A stretch of 41,927 nucleotides of DNA, taken from positions 1 to 41,927 of the forward strand of contig CAIQIV010000683.1 in NCBI GenBank assembly GCA_903871905.1, given 5' to 3'. Position 1 is the stretch's first letter. Each line of letters begins with the position of its first letter. A program made the translations under genes and the position numbers. This DNA is from an uncultured Chloroflexota bacterium. Its GTDB lineage: Bacteria; Chloroflexota; Anaerolineae; Anaerolineales; UBA4823. The notes beneath the pieces were generated by a model. That model made no database searches and had not been told where the DNA came from. It saw nothing but the letters and a program-made list of their open reading frames with translations. Positions 16,057 to 24,000 of the stretch are shown here, piece after piece.

Positions 16057-17495
16057 TGCGGTCCCATTTTTTTTACTGGCTGCTTCTGTTGAGCCTGGCA
16101 TGGGGGTGCAGCCTGCGTCTGGCTCCTCAGATGGTTACCCCATCCCCGCTCCCGGTGCAGGGTACATTGATGATTTTATCCAGCCCTGTGGTTCAGGAAG
16201 AAACACCCGGCACCCAGGTCCCGTCTCAAGTTCCTGCGGCGACGTCTCCTTCACCGCTTGTGCTTCCCCCAACGGAAGTTCCAACCATCATTCCGCAGCC
16301 GACTCAGGCTCTGCCTCCGCCGGACCTGGGGGTGGTTTACATCAAGGACGACAATGTCTTTGTGTGGCGCCCGGGCAGTGGGCCGCTGCAGCTGACCGTC
16401 TTTGGGGGCGTCAAAGCGGTATATCCGTCTCCTAACGGGACAGAGGTGGCTGTCCTACGGCAGGCGGGTGAGTTTCAAAATGAACTGTGGGTAGTGCACA
16501 TGGATGGGAGCGGCGGGCGCCGCCTGGTGTCTCGGGCTGACCTGGATGCCCTGGAACCGGAAACACGCCGCCCGGAAACAGTTGCCATCAATCCCTACCA
16601 GGCTGCCTGGGCTCCAGGAAGTTCACTGTTGGCTTTCAATACCGTCCAGGTAATGGAAGGCCCTGGCGGCGCCAGCCCTAAGGACCTGCGGCTGGTCGAT
16701 ACCAGTGCGGTCAGCCCAACCATAACAACCGTGCTGCCGAATGGGCAGGGTGGGATGTTTTACTACTCGCCGGATGGGACCCAGGTCGCGGTCGTCACTC
16801 CCCAATCCATCAGCCTGGTGAATGCAGATGGCAGCCGCCTGCGCAGCCCGGTATTTCTGTTTGACCAGGTTAACACCTACAGCGAATACTCCTATCACCC
16901 TGAACCGGTCTGGTCAGCCGATTCGAGCGAATTGTGGGTGGTTGTGCCGCCGGTGGACGCATTTTCTGAGCCGCGGCTGCCGACTGAAATCTGGAAGATC
17001 AGTGCTGGCGAGAAACCTGAGATTGCCCTGGTGTCTAAAGTCCAGGCTGCGCCATTCTTCGGCAGCCCGGTTGCGCTTGCCCCAGGCCTCTCCCGCCTGG
17101 CGTATCTAACAGAGACTGGCACGCCCCTGGAAAACCGCAGTGAGCTGCACCTGGCAAACCTGGATGGCAGCCAGGATACCCTGTATCACACGGCCGCGCT
17201 GCTGCAGTTTGACAGCTGGGCGCCAGGTGATGGGCATTTTGTCTTTCGCTTTGACGAGGATCAAAAACCGTATCTGGGCCAAGTGGGGGGGGAGTTCTTG
17301 CCGCTGCCAGGCATAAACGGAAGCGCGGCGGACGGCGTTTCCGGCGTGCAGTGGGTGAACTCGGATTTTTACCTGTTTACCCTGACCGATTCACTTTCAG
17401 CGCAGTGGGAGCTGCGCCTGGGATCGCTGGATGGAACCAGCCAGGTAATTGATCACGGAAGCGGTCAGGTCCCGGCATATGAGGCTGTCTGGTAA
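16056..17495 (+). CDS. beta-propeller (TolB/WD-like) lipoprotein
   Basis: The 479 residues start at an ATG sharing one base with the previous stop (TAATG). A hydrophobic leader ends in LAWGC, a probable lipobox with C18 as the lipidated residue, although the -3 alanine is not ideal. A Pro/Thr-rich linker (about 25-85) is followed by repeated blades of the form SPDGTQVAVV, SADSSELWVV, APGDGHFVFRF and ANLDGSQD, typical of TolB-like propellers. It should sit on the outer face of the membrane. It has the same kind of linker plus propeller as the exported part of the sigma-like protein at the other end of the locus. It is the last gene of the five-gene run and converges on the sulfurtransferase gene with 38 bp between. 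Confidence 0.88.
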   Translation: MRSHFFYWLLLLSLAWGCSLRLAPQMVTPSPLPVQGTLMILSSPVVQEETPGTQVPSQVPAATSPSPLVLPPTEVPTIIPQPTQALPPPDLGVVYIKDDNVFVWRPGSGPLQLTVFGGVKAVYPSPNGTEVAVLRQAGEFQNELWVVHMDGSGGRRLVSRADLDALEPETRRPETVAINPYQAAWAPGSSLLAFNTVQVMEGPGGASPKDLRLVDTSAVSPTITTVLPNGQGGMFYYSPDGTQVAVVTPQSISLVNADGSRLRSPVFLFDQVNTYSEYSYHPEPVWSADSSELWVVVPPVDAFSEPRLPTEIWKISAGEKPEIALVSKVQAAPFFGSPVALAPGLSRLAYLTETGTPLENRSELHLANLDGSQDTLYHTAALLQFDSWAPGDGHFVFRFDEDQKPYLGQVGGEFLPLPGINGSAADGVSGVQWVNSDFYLFTLTDSLSAQWELRLGSLDGTSQVIDHGSGQVPAYEAVW

Positions 17496-17533
17496 GGGCA
17501 GCGCCTCAGGACAGGATGACGAGAGCAGAAAAC

Positions 17534-18382
17534 TCAGACTGCCACCGGCCGCGCCGGGTCAGCGATCCATTCACTCCACGAGCCTGCATACAGGCGCGCT
17601 TCGCCCATCCCGGCGTGCAGCATGGCAAGGATGTTGTGGATTGAAGTGACGCCGGACCCACAGTAGAAGACAGCGTGGTCTGCGGGAATATCGCCCAACA
17701 ACGCCTGGTAATGCTGGTGAAGTGCTTCGGGGGTTTTGAAGCATCCGCGTTGATCCAGGTTTTCCAGGTATGGAGCGCTGAAAGCGCCCGGGATATGGCC
17801 GGCGACCGGGTCGATTGTCTCATTCCTGCCGTGATAGCGCTCAGATGCGCGTGCATCGAGCAGGCGATAAGCTGCATCCAGGCGGATGGCGTCGACCTGT
17901 TCGGTTGAAAGGACCACTTCCGGGCGCGGCATAGGGATAAAAGTATGCGGCTTGCGGCTCTCTTCTCGGGCAGTTTGCGGGAATTCCCCGGCGGTCCAGT
18001 GCTGCCAGCCGCCATCCAGCACTGCGACGTGCAAATGGCCCAACCAGCGCAGCATCCACCAGGCGCGCACAGCAGCCAGTGCCCCACCCGCGTCGTCATA
18101 AACTACCACCTGGGTCTGGGGGCTGACGCCCCAGGTTGAAAAGAGGCGGGCGGCTGTTTCAGGCACCGGCAGGGGATGTCGACCGGTCTTTCCCTTGACC
18201 ACCGGGGCAGACAGGTCCCGGTCCAGGTGGGCGTAGACTGCGCCGGGGATATGACCTTTCAAATAATCACGCTGGCCGCGCTCCGGGTCGGTCAGGGTAA
18301 AACGGCAGTCGACAACCAGGCAGTCCGGGTTTTCAAGTTTTTCAGCCAGTAGAGCAGGTGAGATCAGGGTTGTGTAGTTCAT
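17534..18382 (-). CDS. sseA: 3-mercaptopyruvate/thiosulfate sulfurtransferase (tandem rhodanese)
   Basis: This 282-residue protein has two rhodanese domains. The N-terminal one lacks a cysteine at the active-site position. The C-terminal one carries C241 in the loop CGSGVT, which matches the 3-mercaptopyruvate sulfurtransferase type rather than the CRKGVT of thiosulfate sulfurtransferases. Other hallmarks are GHIPGAVYAHLDRDLS, VVVYDD and HIPGAFSAPY. It moves sulfane sulfur from 3-mercaptopyruvate to an acceptor in the cytoplasm. It is monocistronic by position, 39 bp from the start of the next reading frame downstream. Confidence 0.93.
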   Translation of the reverse strand: MNYTTLISPALLAEKLENPDCLVVDCRFTLTDPERGQRDYLKGHIPGAVYAHLDRDLSAPVVKGKTGRHPLPVPETAARLFSTWGVSPQTQVVVYDDAGGALAAVRAWWMLRWLGHLHVAVLDGGWQHWTAGEFPQTAREESRKPHTFIPMPRPEVVLSTEQVDAIRLDAAYRLLDARASERYHGRNETIDPVAGHIPGAFSAPYLENLDQRGCFKTPEALHQHYQALLGDIPADHAVFYCGSGVTSIHNILAMLHAGMGEARLYAGSWSEWIADPARPVAV

Positions 18383-18421
18383 ACTATGAATTTTAACACA
18401 CCCGCTGGTTTTACTGGCAAA

Positions 18422-19342
18422 TCAAGGCCGGGTGATCCCCAGGGAGACAGGCGGTAGGCTCAATATGGCGCGGGCATATTGTGCAATCAATGGCTCAAGC
18501 TGGCTATCTATTGTATCCGGCAGCATGGCAGGTGGTTTGGATGGATCAAATTTGAGCCCTGGCTCCAGGTTGTTCAGTCGCACCCAGGGAACCTTTCCAT
18601 CCACCGCAGCATTCACCAGGTCGATGGCATGGCTCAGGTCGGGTTGGACATGGTCATGTGCCGATTGGATGCGCTGGTAGGGTACATTCAGGCTGGGGAC
18701 GAAGGTCACTGCCTCGCGCTGCGCCCATGCCAGGTCATCACTGCAGGCGGGCAGGCGTTTGTTTTGATTTGTTCCGCAGCCGACCGTGGTATCCCACCGG
18801 TTTGCCGGGCCCTCCCAATCGATCAAAAAGCGCACTGGCAGATCTGGGTAGCGTGCCAGGGCTCCGGAGGCCATGGTGATCCCATAAGAGAAGGAAACTA
18901 TACCCATGCGCTTTGGGTCCATGCCAGGCAGATTTTTTACAGCATTGATGACCGCTGCCAGTCCATCCTGGTGCACGGTTCCATCCTGGTCTTCTTTCCC
19001 GGAACTGCGCCCGCGGCCATCCGGATCAAAGATTATCACCAGGAAACCCTGCTGTGCCAGGTGCTGGGCTTTTTGCCGGCTGCCTGCGCCCAATCCTCCT
19101 GGGACAAGAACCAGCCCGGGCAGGGGCTGATGGTCCCAGCCCTGGGGGTAAAATGCCTGGACGAACAAATGGGCTCCGCTGGTGGGATTGGTGACCCAAC
19201 AGGTATGCTCCTGTCTGTCCAGGGTGCATCCACCTTGCAGCTCCTGGTCAGCCGCCGAGACTGGCTGGGCTGGCAGACCCGTGCCAATTACCAGGAATAC
19301 CAGCAGACAGAGAAACGTTAGCCATGTATGCAGTGTGTTCAT
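18422..19342 (-). CDS. exported alpha/beta hydrolase
   Basis: The 306 residues begin with a signal peptide (hydrophobic 8-22, likely cut near VSA-AD at 30). The hydrolase fold follows, with the oxyanion segment LVPGGLGAGS, a DPDGRGRSSG loop and the nucleophile elbow VSFSYG (S152; a Ser stands where the first Gly of GxSxG usually is). An acid candidate is in FLIDWEGP (D175), and a histidine candidate in the SAHDHVQPD segment, as in dienelactone-hydrolase-like or acyl-peptidase-like enzymes. AGGAGG lies 6 nt before the ATG. Substrate unknown; probably an esterase or peptidase outside the membrane. Confidence 0.85.
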   Translation of the reverse strand: MNTLHTWLTFLCLLVFLVIGTGLPAQPVSAADQELQGGCTLDRQEHTCWVTNPTSGAHLFVQAFYPQGWDHQPLPGLVLVPGGLGAGSRQKAQHLAQQGFLVIIFDPDGRGRSSGKEDQDGTVHQDGLAAVINAVKNLPGMDPKRMGIVSFSYGITMASGALARYPDLPVRFLIDWEGPANRWDTTVGCGTNQNKRLPACSDDLAWAQREAVTFVPSLNVPYQRIQSAHDHVQPDLSHAIDLVNAAVDGKVPWVRLNNLEPGLKFDPSKPPAMLPDTIDSQLEPLIAQYARAILSLPPVSLGITRP

Positions 19343-19384
19343 GTATTCCTCCTGAAGAAATCTAAACCAGGGTGTGATTGCCCA

Positions 19385-19411
19385 AAGCCTGATAGGGCCT
19401 GTGGCAGGCTT
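19385..19411. terminator. weak hairpin between histidine kinase and hydrolase genes
   Basis: AAGCCTG (19385-19391) and CAGGCTT (19405-19411) form a 7-bp stem with a 13-nt loop, 59 bp past the kinase stop. There is no T-run on the minus strand. The rest of the 127-bp spacer shows nothing else clear. Confidence 0.25.
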
Positions 19412-19469
19412 GAGCCAATTTGTGCTGGCTGAAACGATTCTAGCCCTGGGCTGTAATCAACTGATGAAA

Positions 19470-21302
19470 TTATTGTAAAGTGGTGGAAAAGTTTTCCGAA
19501 CTGGACTCCTGCCATTCTGGCAGAATCACGGTAAACCTGGTCCCCTTCCCAATCGTGCTGTCAACCTGGATATCCCCACCCAGTTCGGTCACAATGGATT
19601 TGACGATGAACAACCCCAGGCCACTGCCCTGGATCTCATTTTCTGTGGCATTGCGAGCCCGGTAGAAGCGCATAAATAGGTTCGGTAGATCTTCTGCAGG
19701 GATGCCGATCCCCTCATCTTCTATAATGAGATGGATGCATTGGGGGTGTTTGTTCAATTGGAGCTTGATGTCTCCATTGAGATTGGAGAATTTGATCGCA
19801 TTGGTGAGCAAATTAGTCACCACATCGCTCAGGGCCTGAGTGTCTCCACAGACCAGGGGAAGGTCCGTTTCAATTGATGTTTCTAAGGTGAGATGGTTGG
19901 CGTCAAGATTCGGCTGCAATTTTTCGATAACATTTTGAACGATGGCAGCCAGGTCGATTGGGACTGTAGAAAGTTTATACCGACCGCTTTCGATGCGTCC
20001 CAGGGTTAGCAGACCCTCAACCAGACCCTGCTGGCGCGACAGGCTATCCTTCAGTATTTCCCAGAACCCTCTTGATTCCTCCTCCTGGATTTCCTGGTCA
20101 AGCAGCTGGACCATGATCGATGCGGTGGTGAGAGGAGTACGCAGCTCGTGGGAAGCGCGGTTAACAAAGTCGGTTTTCATCTGTTCCAGGCGGGCGCGTT
20201 CCGTCAGATCTGTGATCACCGCGATAATACTGGTGCTGATAAAGTTTACTTTATGTTGGACTGCGGAAACGAGCACATTTGCCCATTCCCCGTCGGTGCG
20301 CATCAGGCGAGTTTCAAACGTGGCCATCCCCATTTGCTGCACGAGCTGCAACTTGTCATCAAATTCTTCCAGGTCGGAATAATCCTTTAATTTACGCCCG
20401 ATCAGATTTTCGGGGCTGGAGAGCAGCAAATTGGCGAAGGCCGGGTTGACATAGATCAGCACCCCTTCAGTCCCCATGATAGTCAAACCCTGCCCCATGG
20501 CATTCATCACCTGGAGAGCAAAGTCTCTTTCATTCTGCAAGTCCAGCTGGCTTTGTTGTAAAGAGGTCGCCATATTGTTGAAACGGTCTGTCAGCAGGTT
20601 AATTTCATCGTCTGACCACAGGATTCTCTCCACTTCGATGCGGGTGGTCAAATCCCCGGCTTCGACTTGCTCAACACCAGTATTAATCTTAAGCAAGCGT
20701 TTGATGATCATCATACGGGTTGCCAGTAATAATAAGGGGAATACCACGATGATCCAAAGCGCTCCACCAATTCCACTCCAGAAATATTCCCATTGGACTC
20801 GATTTAGAGAAGGCTGGAAATCCATCTCAACCCAAAGTGCTCCGTTGATGTCATGGTATTCAGGGCTGAATGAGGGACCGTGGAGCGGGAGTACGAAAGA
20901 GATATGGGTATTGTTTATGCTTTTTTGTTGGGCCTGGCTTTCAACAGCCTGTGAGATGAGTGGAGAGACCAGTGTTTTTCCGATCTGATACTGGTCATTG
21001 TGGGAAATAATTTTCCCGTGCACATCCGTCACTGCAATAAAAACAACATCTTGCAGCGTGGCGGATTTCTCAACCAGACGGGAGAGCGAGAAATAATCTT
21101 GATCGGTGGTCAGTACACTGGCATTATATACGATCGAATCGGCCAGCGTGCTGACCCGATCCTCTGCGCTTTTATAAATACTGCGGACGGCTCCCAGGTA
21201 GCTTAATACCAGCACCAGGAGCGCGCCAACCAGGCTGGTAAACCCGAAAACCAGGGCTACCTTGGTGCTCAAGGGTTGGAAATTTGTGCGTTCCCGGGTC
21301 AT
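19470..21302 (-). CDS. sensor histidine kinase (TM-sensor-TM-HAMP-PAS-HisKA-HATPase)
   Basis: The 610 residues run in order: TM1 (about 15-37), an exported double-Cache/PAS-like sensor (about 38-173, FIAVTDVHGKIISHND), TM2 (about 175-196), HAMP (199-255), a PAS domain (265-370, MGTEGVLIYVNPAFANLLL), HisKA with phosphorylated H385 in ASHELRTPL, and HATPase with N-box N501 (NLLTNAIKF), G1 DEGIGIP and G2 GSGLGLFIV. It autophosphorylates and should pass the phosphate to a response regulator, but none is encoded nearby. The binding-protein gene ends 60 bp upstream on the same strand, so the two are probably co-transcribed and the binding protein may present ligand to the kinase. Confidence 0.94.
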   Translation of the reverse strand: MTRERTNFQPLSTKVALVFGFTSLVGALLVLVLSYLGAVRSIYKSAEDRVSTLADSIVYNASVLTTDQDYFSLSRLVEKSATLQDVVFIAVTDVHGKIISHNDQYQIGKTLVSPLISQAVESQAQQKSINNTHISFVLPLHGPSFSPEYHDINGALWVEMDFQPSLNRVQWEYFWSGIGGALWIIVVFPLLLLATRMMIIKRLLKINTGVEQVEAGDLTTRIEVERILWSDDEINLLTDRFNNMATSLQQSQLDLQNERDFALQVMNAMGQGLTIMGTEGVLIYVNPAFANLLLSSPENLIGRKLKDYSDLEEFDDKLQLVQQMGMATFETRLMRTDGEWANVLVSAVQHKVNFISTSIIAVITDLTERARLEQMKTDFVNRASHELRTPLTTASIMVQLLDQEIQEEESRGFWEILKDSLSRQQGLVEGLLTLGRIESGRYKLSTVPIDLAAIVQNVIEKLQPNLDANHLTLETSIETDLPLVCGDTQALSDVVTNLLTNAIKFSNLNGDIKLQLNKHPQCIHLIIEDEGIGIPAEDLPNLFMRFYRARNATENEIQGSGLGLFIVKSIVTELGGDIQVDSTIGKGTRFTVILPEWQESSSENFSTTLQ

Positions 21303-21362
21303 GGGCCAGGTATAGTGAGATGCTACATTAACCAGTGATCTGCTGAGAATTGGATCGAGATT

Positions 21363-22349
21363 TTATTGCGTAGATAGGTCCAGGACAAAGCGCGGCTCCA
21401 GCATTTGGGCAGTATCTGGCAGCGTTTTGATCACTTTTTGGTCAAACAGAAATTGGGCGATCGACTGGGTCACGGCGTAGATATCCTTTCCGCTTTGCTT
21501 CCCAAATAAGTTGGCGTTTGCCTTAAGATCGATGTACTGGATGCCCTGGACGGTGAGGGCAAACTCATCTGCGCTGATCCCCTCTGCTTTTGCCATGCGT
21601 GCATAGGCATCTTGAGGGTTAGATTGCAGATAGTCGACAGCTTCAAAATAGGCTGCCACCACATTTTGCACATCCTCTGGACGCTGTTTGATCACATCTT
21701 TACGAAAATTCATGGTGGTAATGATCATTTCAGGATATTCCTTGCTGGTCACCAGGACTTTACCCTTGACCTGCTGCGCGGTATTGGATAAGAACGGCTC
21801 CCAGGTGACCCCGGCATCAATTTCCCCTTTGACCATGCTGTCCTGGATTTCCCAGGCAGGAATGCTGACAACGGTGACATCGGTTGGCTGCAGTTTGAAG
21901 ATATTGAGGATTTTCAGCAGTGAGAAATGTCCTACGGTGCCGATCTCGACGCCAATTTTTTTACCAATCAAATCCTGGCCCTTAATGATTCCAGGTTGAG
22001 CTACCAGACCATCGCCGCCGTTTGAATAATCAGTCAGTAAAACCACACTCACATTGCTGTTGGCAGCGTAGCTGCGGATAGCATCATCCAGGGTGTGCAT
22101 CCCGGCCTCAACTTTGCCATCGCGTAAAGCGTCGATCGAATCGCTGTAAGCAGAAAAGCGCTTAATGATTACTTGAACACCATGTTTTTCATACAGTCCA
22201 AGTTGGGCAGCGAGCTCAGCGGGCTCTACTCCGGGCCAGTTCGAGATGGCAATCGTAATAGGCGTTTTTGGTGAACCACACCCTACTGATATCGAGAGGA
22301 CCGAGAGAGTGATCAGCAGACATAAGGAGGAACGAATTTTATTTTTCAT
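21363..22349 (-). CDS. solute-binding lipoprotein, NMT1/SsuA-ThiY-NrtA type
   Basis: The 328 residues start with a lipoprotein signal (LSISVGC, C24). The fold of NrtA/SsuA/ThiY binding proteins follows: ITIAISNWPGVEPAELAAQLGLYEKHG, a hinge segment with VEAGMHTLDDAI, then DLIGKKIGVEIGTVGHFSLL and IDAGVTWEPFL. Relatives bind taurine, sulfonates, nitrate, bicarbonate or pyrimidine precursors; the ligand here is not predictable. No permease or ATPase gene accompanies it. The partner gene is a sensor kinase, so a sensing role is more likely than transport, or the transporter lies elsewhere. A GAG lies about 6 nt before the ATG. Confidence 0.92.
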   Translation of the reverse strand: MKNKIRSSLCLLITLSVLSISVGCGSPKTPITIAISNWPGVEPAELAAQLGLYEKHGVQVIIKRFSAYSDSIDALRDGKVEAGMHTLDDAIRSYAANSNVSVVLLTDYSNGGDGLVAQPGIIKGQDLIGKKIGVEIGTVGHFSLLKILNIFKLQPTDVTVVSIPAWEIQDSMVKGEIDAGVTWEPFLSNTAQQVKGKVLVTSKEYPEMIITTMNFRKDVIKQRPEDVQNVVAAYFEAVDYLQSNPQDAYARMAKAEGISADEFALTVQGIQYIDLKANANLFGKQSGKDIYAVTQSIAQFLFDQKVIKTLPDTAQMLEPRFVLDLSTQ

Positions 22350-22658
22350 ATATCTCTTTTAAGTTGCGCTAACATGATGCAGTATTGGCGAAATCCTTTA
22401 TCCAAAAATGATGCAGGAGCCTTTTCATATATTCACTATTTCAATAAAAAAACTTATTGACACCCGTTTGCAAAAAAAATTATACCTCGTAATGAATATA
22501 TGTTATATCGTGATGGGAAAAGGAACGAGAAATTAATCTGTTTGAAATATCACGATGCCAGCTTGCTCAAACACCCTGTCCGTGGGATAATCATTTCATT
22601 CTCAGGATCCAAAGAGATGGTGCATTACCCAGACATAAAACGGGTGACTTGACTTATT
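22350..22658. other. 309-bp AT-rich divergent intergenic region
   Basis: The longest gene-free stretch of the window, and much more AT-rich than its neighbours. It holds the divergent control region for the binding-protein/kinase pair (minus) and the SpoIIE phosphatase (plus). I see a good plus-strand promoter at 22457-22485, A-tracts (22444-22452, 22472-22479) and a spaced 8-bp inverted repeat (ATCGTGAT 22507-22514, ATCACGAT 22549-22556). No coding region or structured RNA is evident. No clear minus-strand promoter could be picked. Confidence 0.7.
22457..22485 (+). promoter_or_regulatory. sigma-70-type promoter for the SpoIIE phosphatase gene
   Basis: A perfect TTGACA (22457-22462), a 17-bp A-rich spacer and TTATAC (22480-22485). 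The 5' leader would be about 165 nt long. Confidence 0.6.
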
Positions 22659-23918
22659 ATGGATATGCCCAACCCACCCTCTGGCGACCGTCTGGCGCTG
22701 CTTTACCAGCTTGCCCGTAATTTCAATTCGTCTTTGGACATGGACGAAGTATTGAACCTGGTTATTGACGAAGTGCTGGTTGCCACCCGTGGTGAGCGGG
22801 GCTTTGTGATGCTTTTCGCACAGGAAGGGGTTTTGGAATTTCGGGTGGCGCGGGGAATCGAACAGCAAATCATTGATCACCCGGAATTTGAGGTCTCCCG
22901 CAGCATTATTGAGCGCGTGGCTGAATCGGGACAACCCATTCTTACCAATGATGCCCAAACCGATTTACGGTTTAAGGCGCGCAACAGTGTGCTGTTGTTA
23001 GGCTTACGCTCGATTTTGTGCGTGCCTCTCCGCCAGCGAGACCATATACTGGGGGTGATTTATGTGGATAATCGTCTGCAATCCGGGATTTTTACCCTCT
23101 CAGATCTGGAACTGCTCAATGCGATTGCCTCGAATGCGGCGATTGCGATTGAGAATGCACGTTTATACCAGGTGGCGGTTGAAAAGGGTCGACTGGAAAA
23201 AGAACTGCAGCTGGCGCTCCAGGTTCAGGTTTCGATGTTACCGCAAAACCTGCCTGCAGTTCCTGGCTGGGAGTTCATTGCTCATTGGTTACCGGCGAGG
23301 ACGGTTGCTGGCGATTATTACGATGTCTTTCCATTGGATGCAAACCGGTATGGGTTGGTGATAGCAGATGTGACCGATAAGGGCATGCCGGCAGCCCTAT
23401 TCATGGCACAGACCCGCAGCACCCTGCGCGCGAGTGTGAATGGCATCCAGCCACCTGCTGAGCAGATTGCCCGCATCAATCGCTTGATCTGCTCTGATAC
23501 TGCCAATGGGATGTTCGTTACACTTTTTTTTGCCATGCTGGATATTACCTCCGGTGAGATGGTGTATGTAAATGCAGGGCACAACCCTCCTTTCTTCTAC
23601 ACCAGTCGAGAAGACAGGTTTTACAAGCTGGTGCGAACGGGTATGTTGATGGGGGTAGATGAATCCGCCACATACGAACAATATGGAATAATGCTCAACC
23701 CTGGTGATTTCCTGTTGTTGTATACCGATGGGATCACGGAAGCAACTGATCTCCAGACGCGTGAGTTTGGCGTTGAGCGATTGATGCAGGCCTTGAACCA
23801 GAACCGGCGGATGCCCCTGGCTGAAATTGTCAAAGAGCTGCTCAATTCACTGCAGCGTTTTACCGGAACTGCTCCGTTGCTGGACGATGTAACGGTCCTG
23901 GGGGTGCGCCGGTCATGA
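22659..23918 (+). CDS. GAF-domain PP2C/SpoIIE serine phosphatase (RsbU/RsbP-like)
   Basis: The 419 residues hold a GAF sensor domain (about 20-170, DEVLVATRGERGFVMLF...SILCVPLRQRDHILGVIYVDN), a short helical linker and a SpoIIE/PP2C phosphatase domain (about 195-417). The metal-binding aspartates are visible: D219 in AGDYYDVF, D237/D240 in ADVTDKGMPAALF, one in LLYTDGITEA and one in LLDDVTVL. This family dephosphorylates anti-sigma-factor antagonists in partner-switching pathways, but no STAS antagonist or RsbW-like kinase gene is in the window. It has no membrane segment. It is divergent from the binding-protein/kinase pair. Confidence 0.94.
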   Translation: MDMPNPPSGDRLALLYQLARNFNSSLDMDEVLNLVIDEVLVATRGERGFVMLFAQEGVLEFRVARGIEQQIIDHPEFEVSRSIIERVAESGQPILTNDAQTDLRFKARNSVLLLGLRSILCVPLRQRDHILGVIYVDNRLQSGIFTLSDLELLNAIASNAAIAIENARLYQVAVEKGRLEKELQLALQVQVSMLPQNLPAVPGWEFIAHWLPARTVAGDYYDVFPLDANRYGLVIADVTDKGMPAALFMAQTRSTLRASVNGIQPPAEQIARINRLICSDTANGMFVTLFFAMLDITSGEMVYVNAGHNPPFFYTSREDRFYKLVRTGMLMGVDESATYEQYGIMLNPGDFLLLYTDGITEATDLQTREFGVERLMQALNQNRRMPLAEIVKELLNSLQRFTGTAPLLDDVTVLGVRRS

Positions 23919-24000
23919 ATCAGGGCCACATTTCGTAATGTAATTTTGCCTTTGCCTATATCTTGAGTTTATCCTTCAGAGAAAGTTTCGGGAACTTATT

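Noticed and set aside
18479-19321. 280-codon plus-strand open frame opposite the exported hydrolase
   Set aside because: The minus strand has a good ribosome-binding site, signal peptide and catalytic motifs, so the plus frame is a shadow.
22507-22556. Spaced inverted repeat ATCGTGAT / ATCACGAT as a regulator site
   Set aside because: The arms are only 8 bp and 34 bp apart in AT-rich DNA, so chance is a fair explanation. It is mentioned only in the spacer description.
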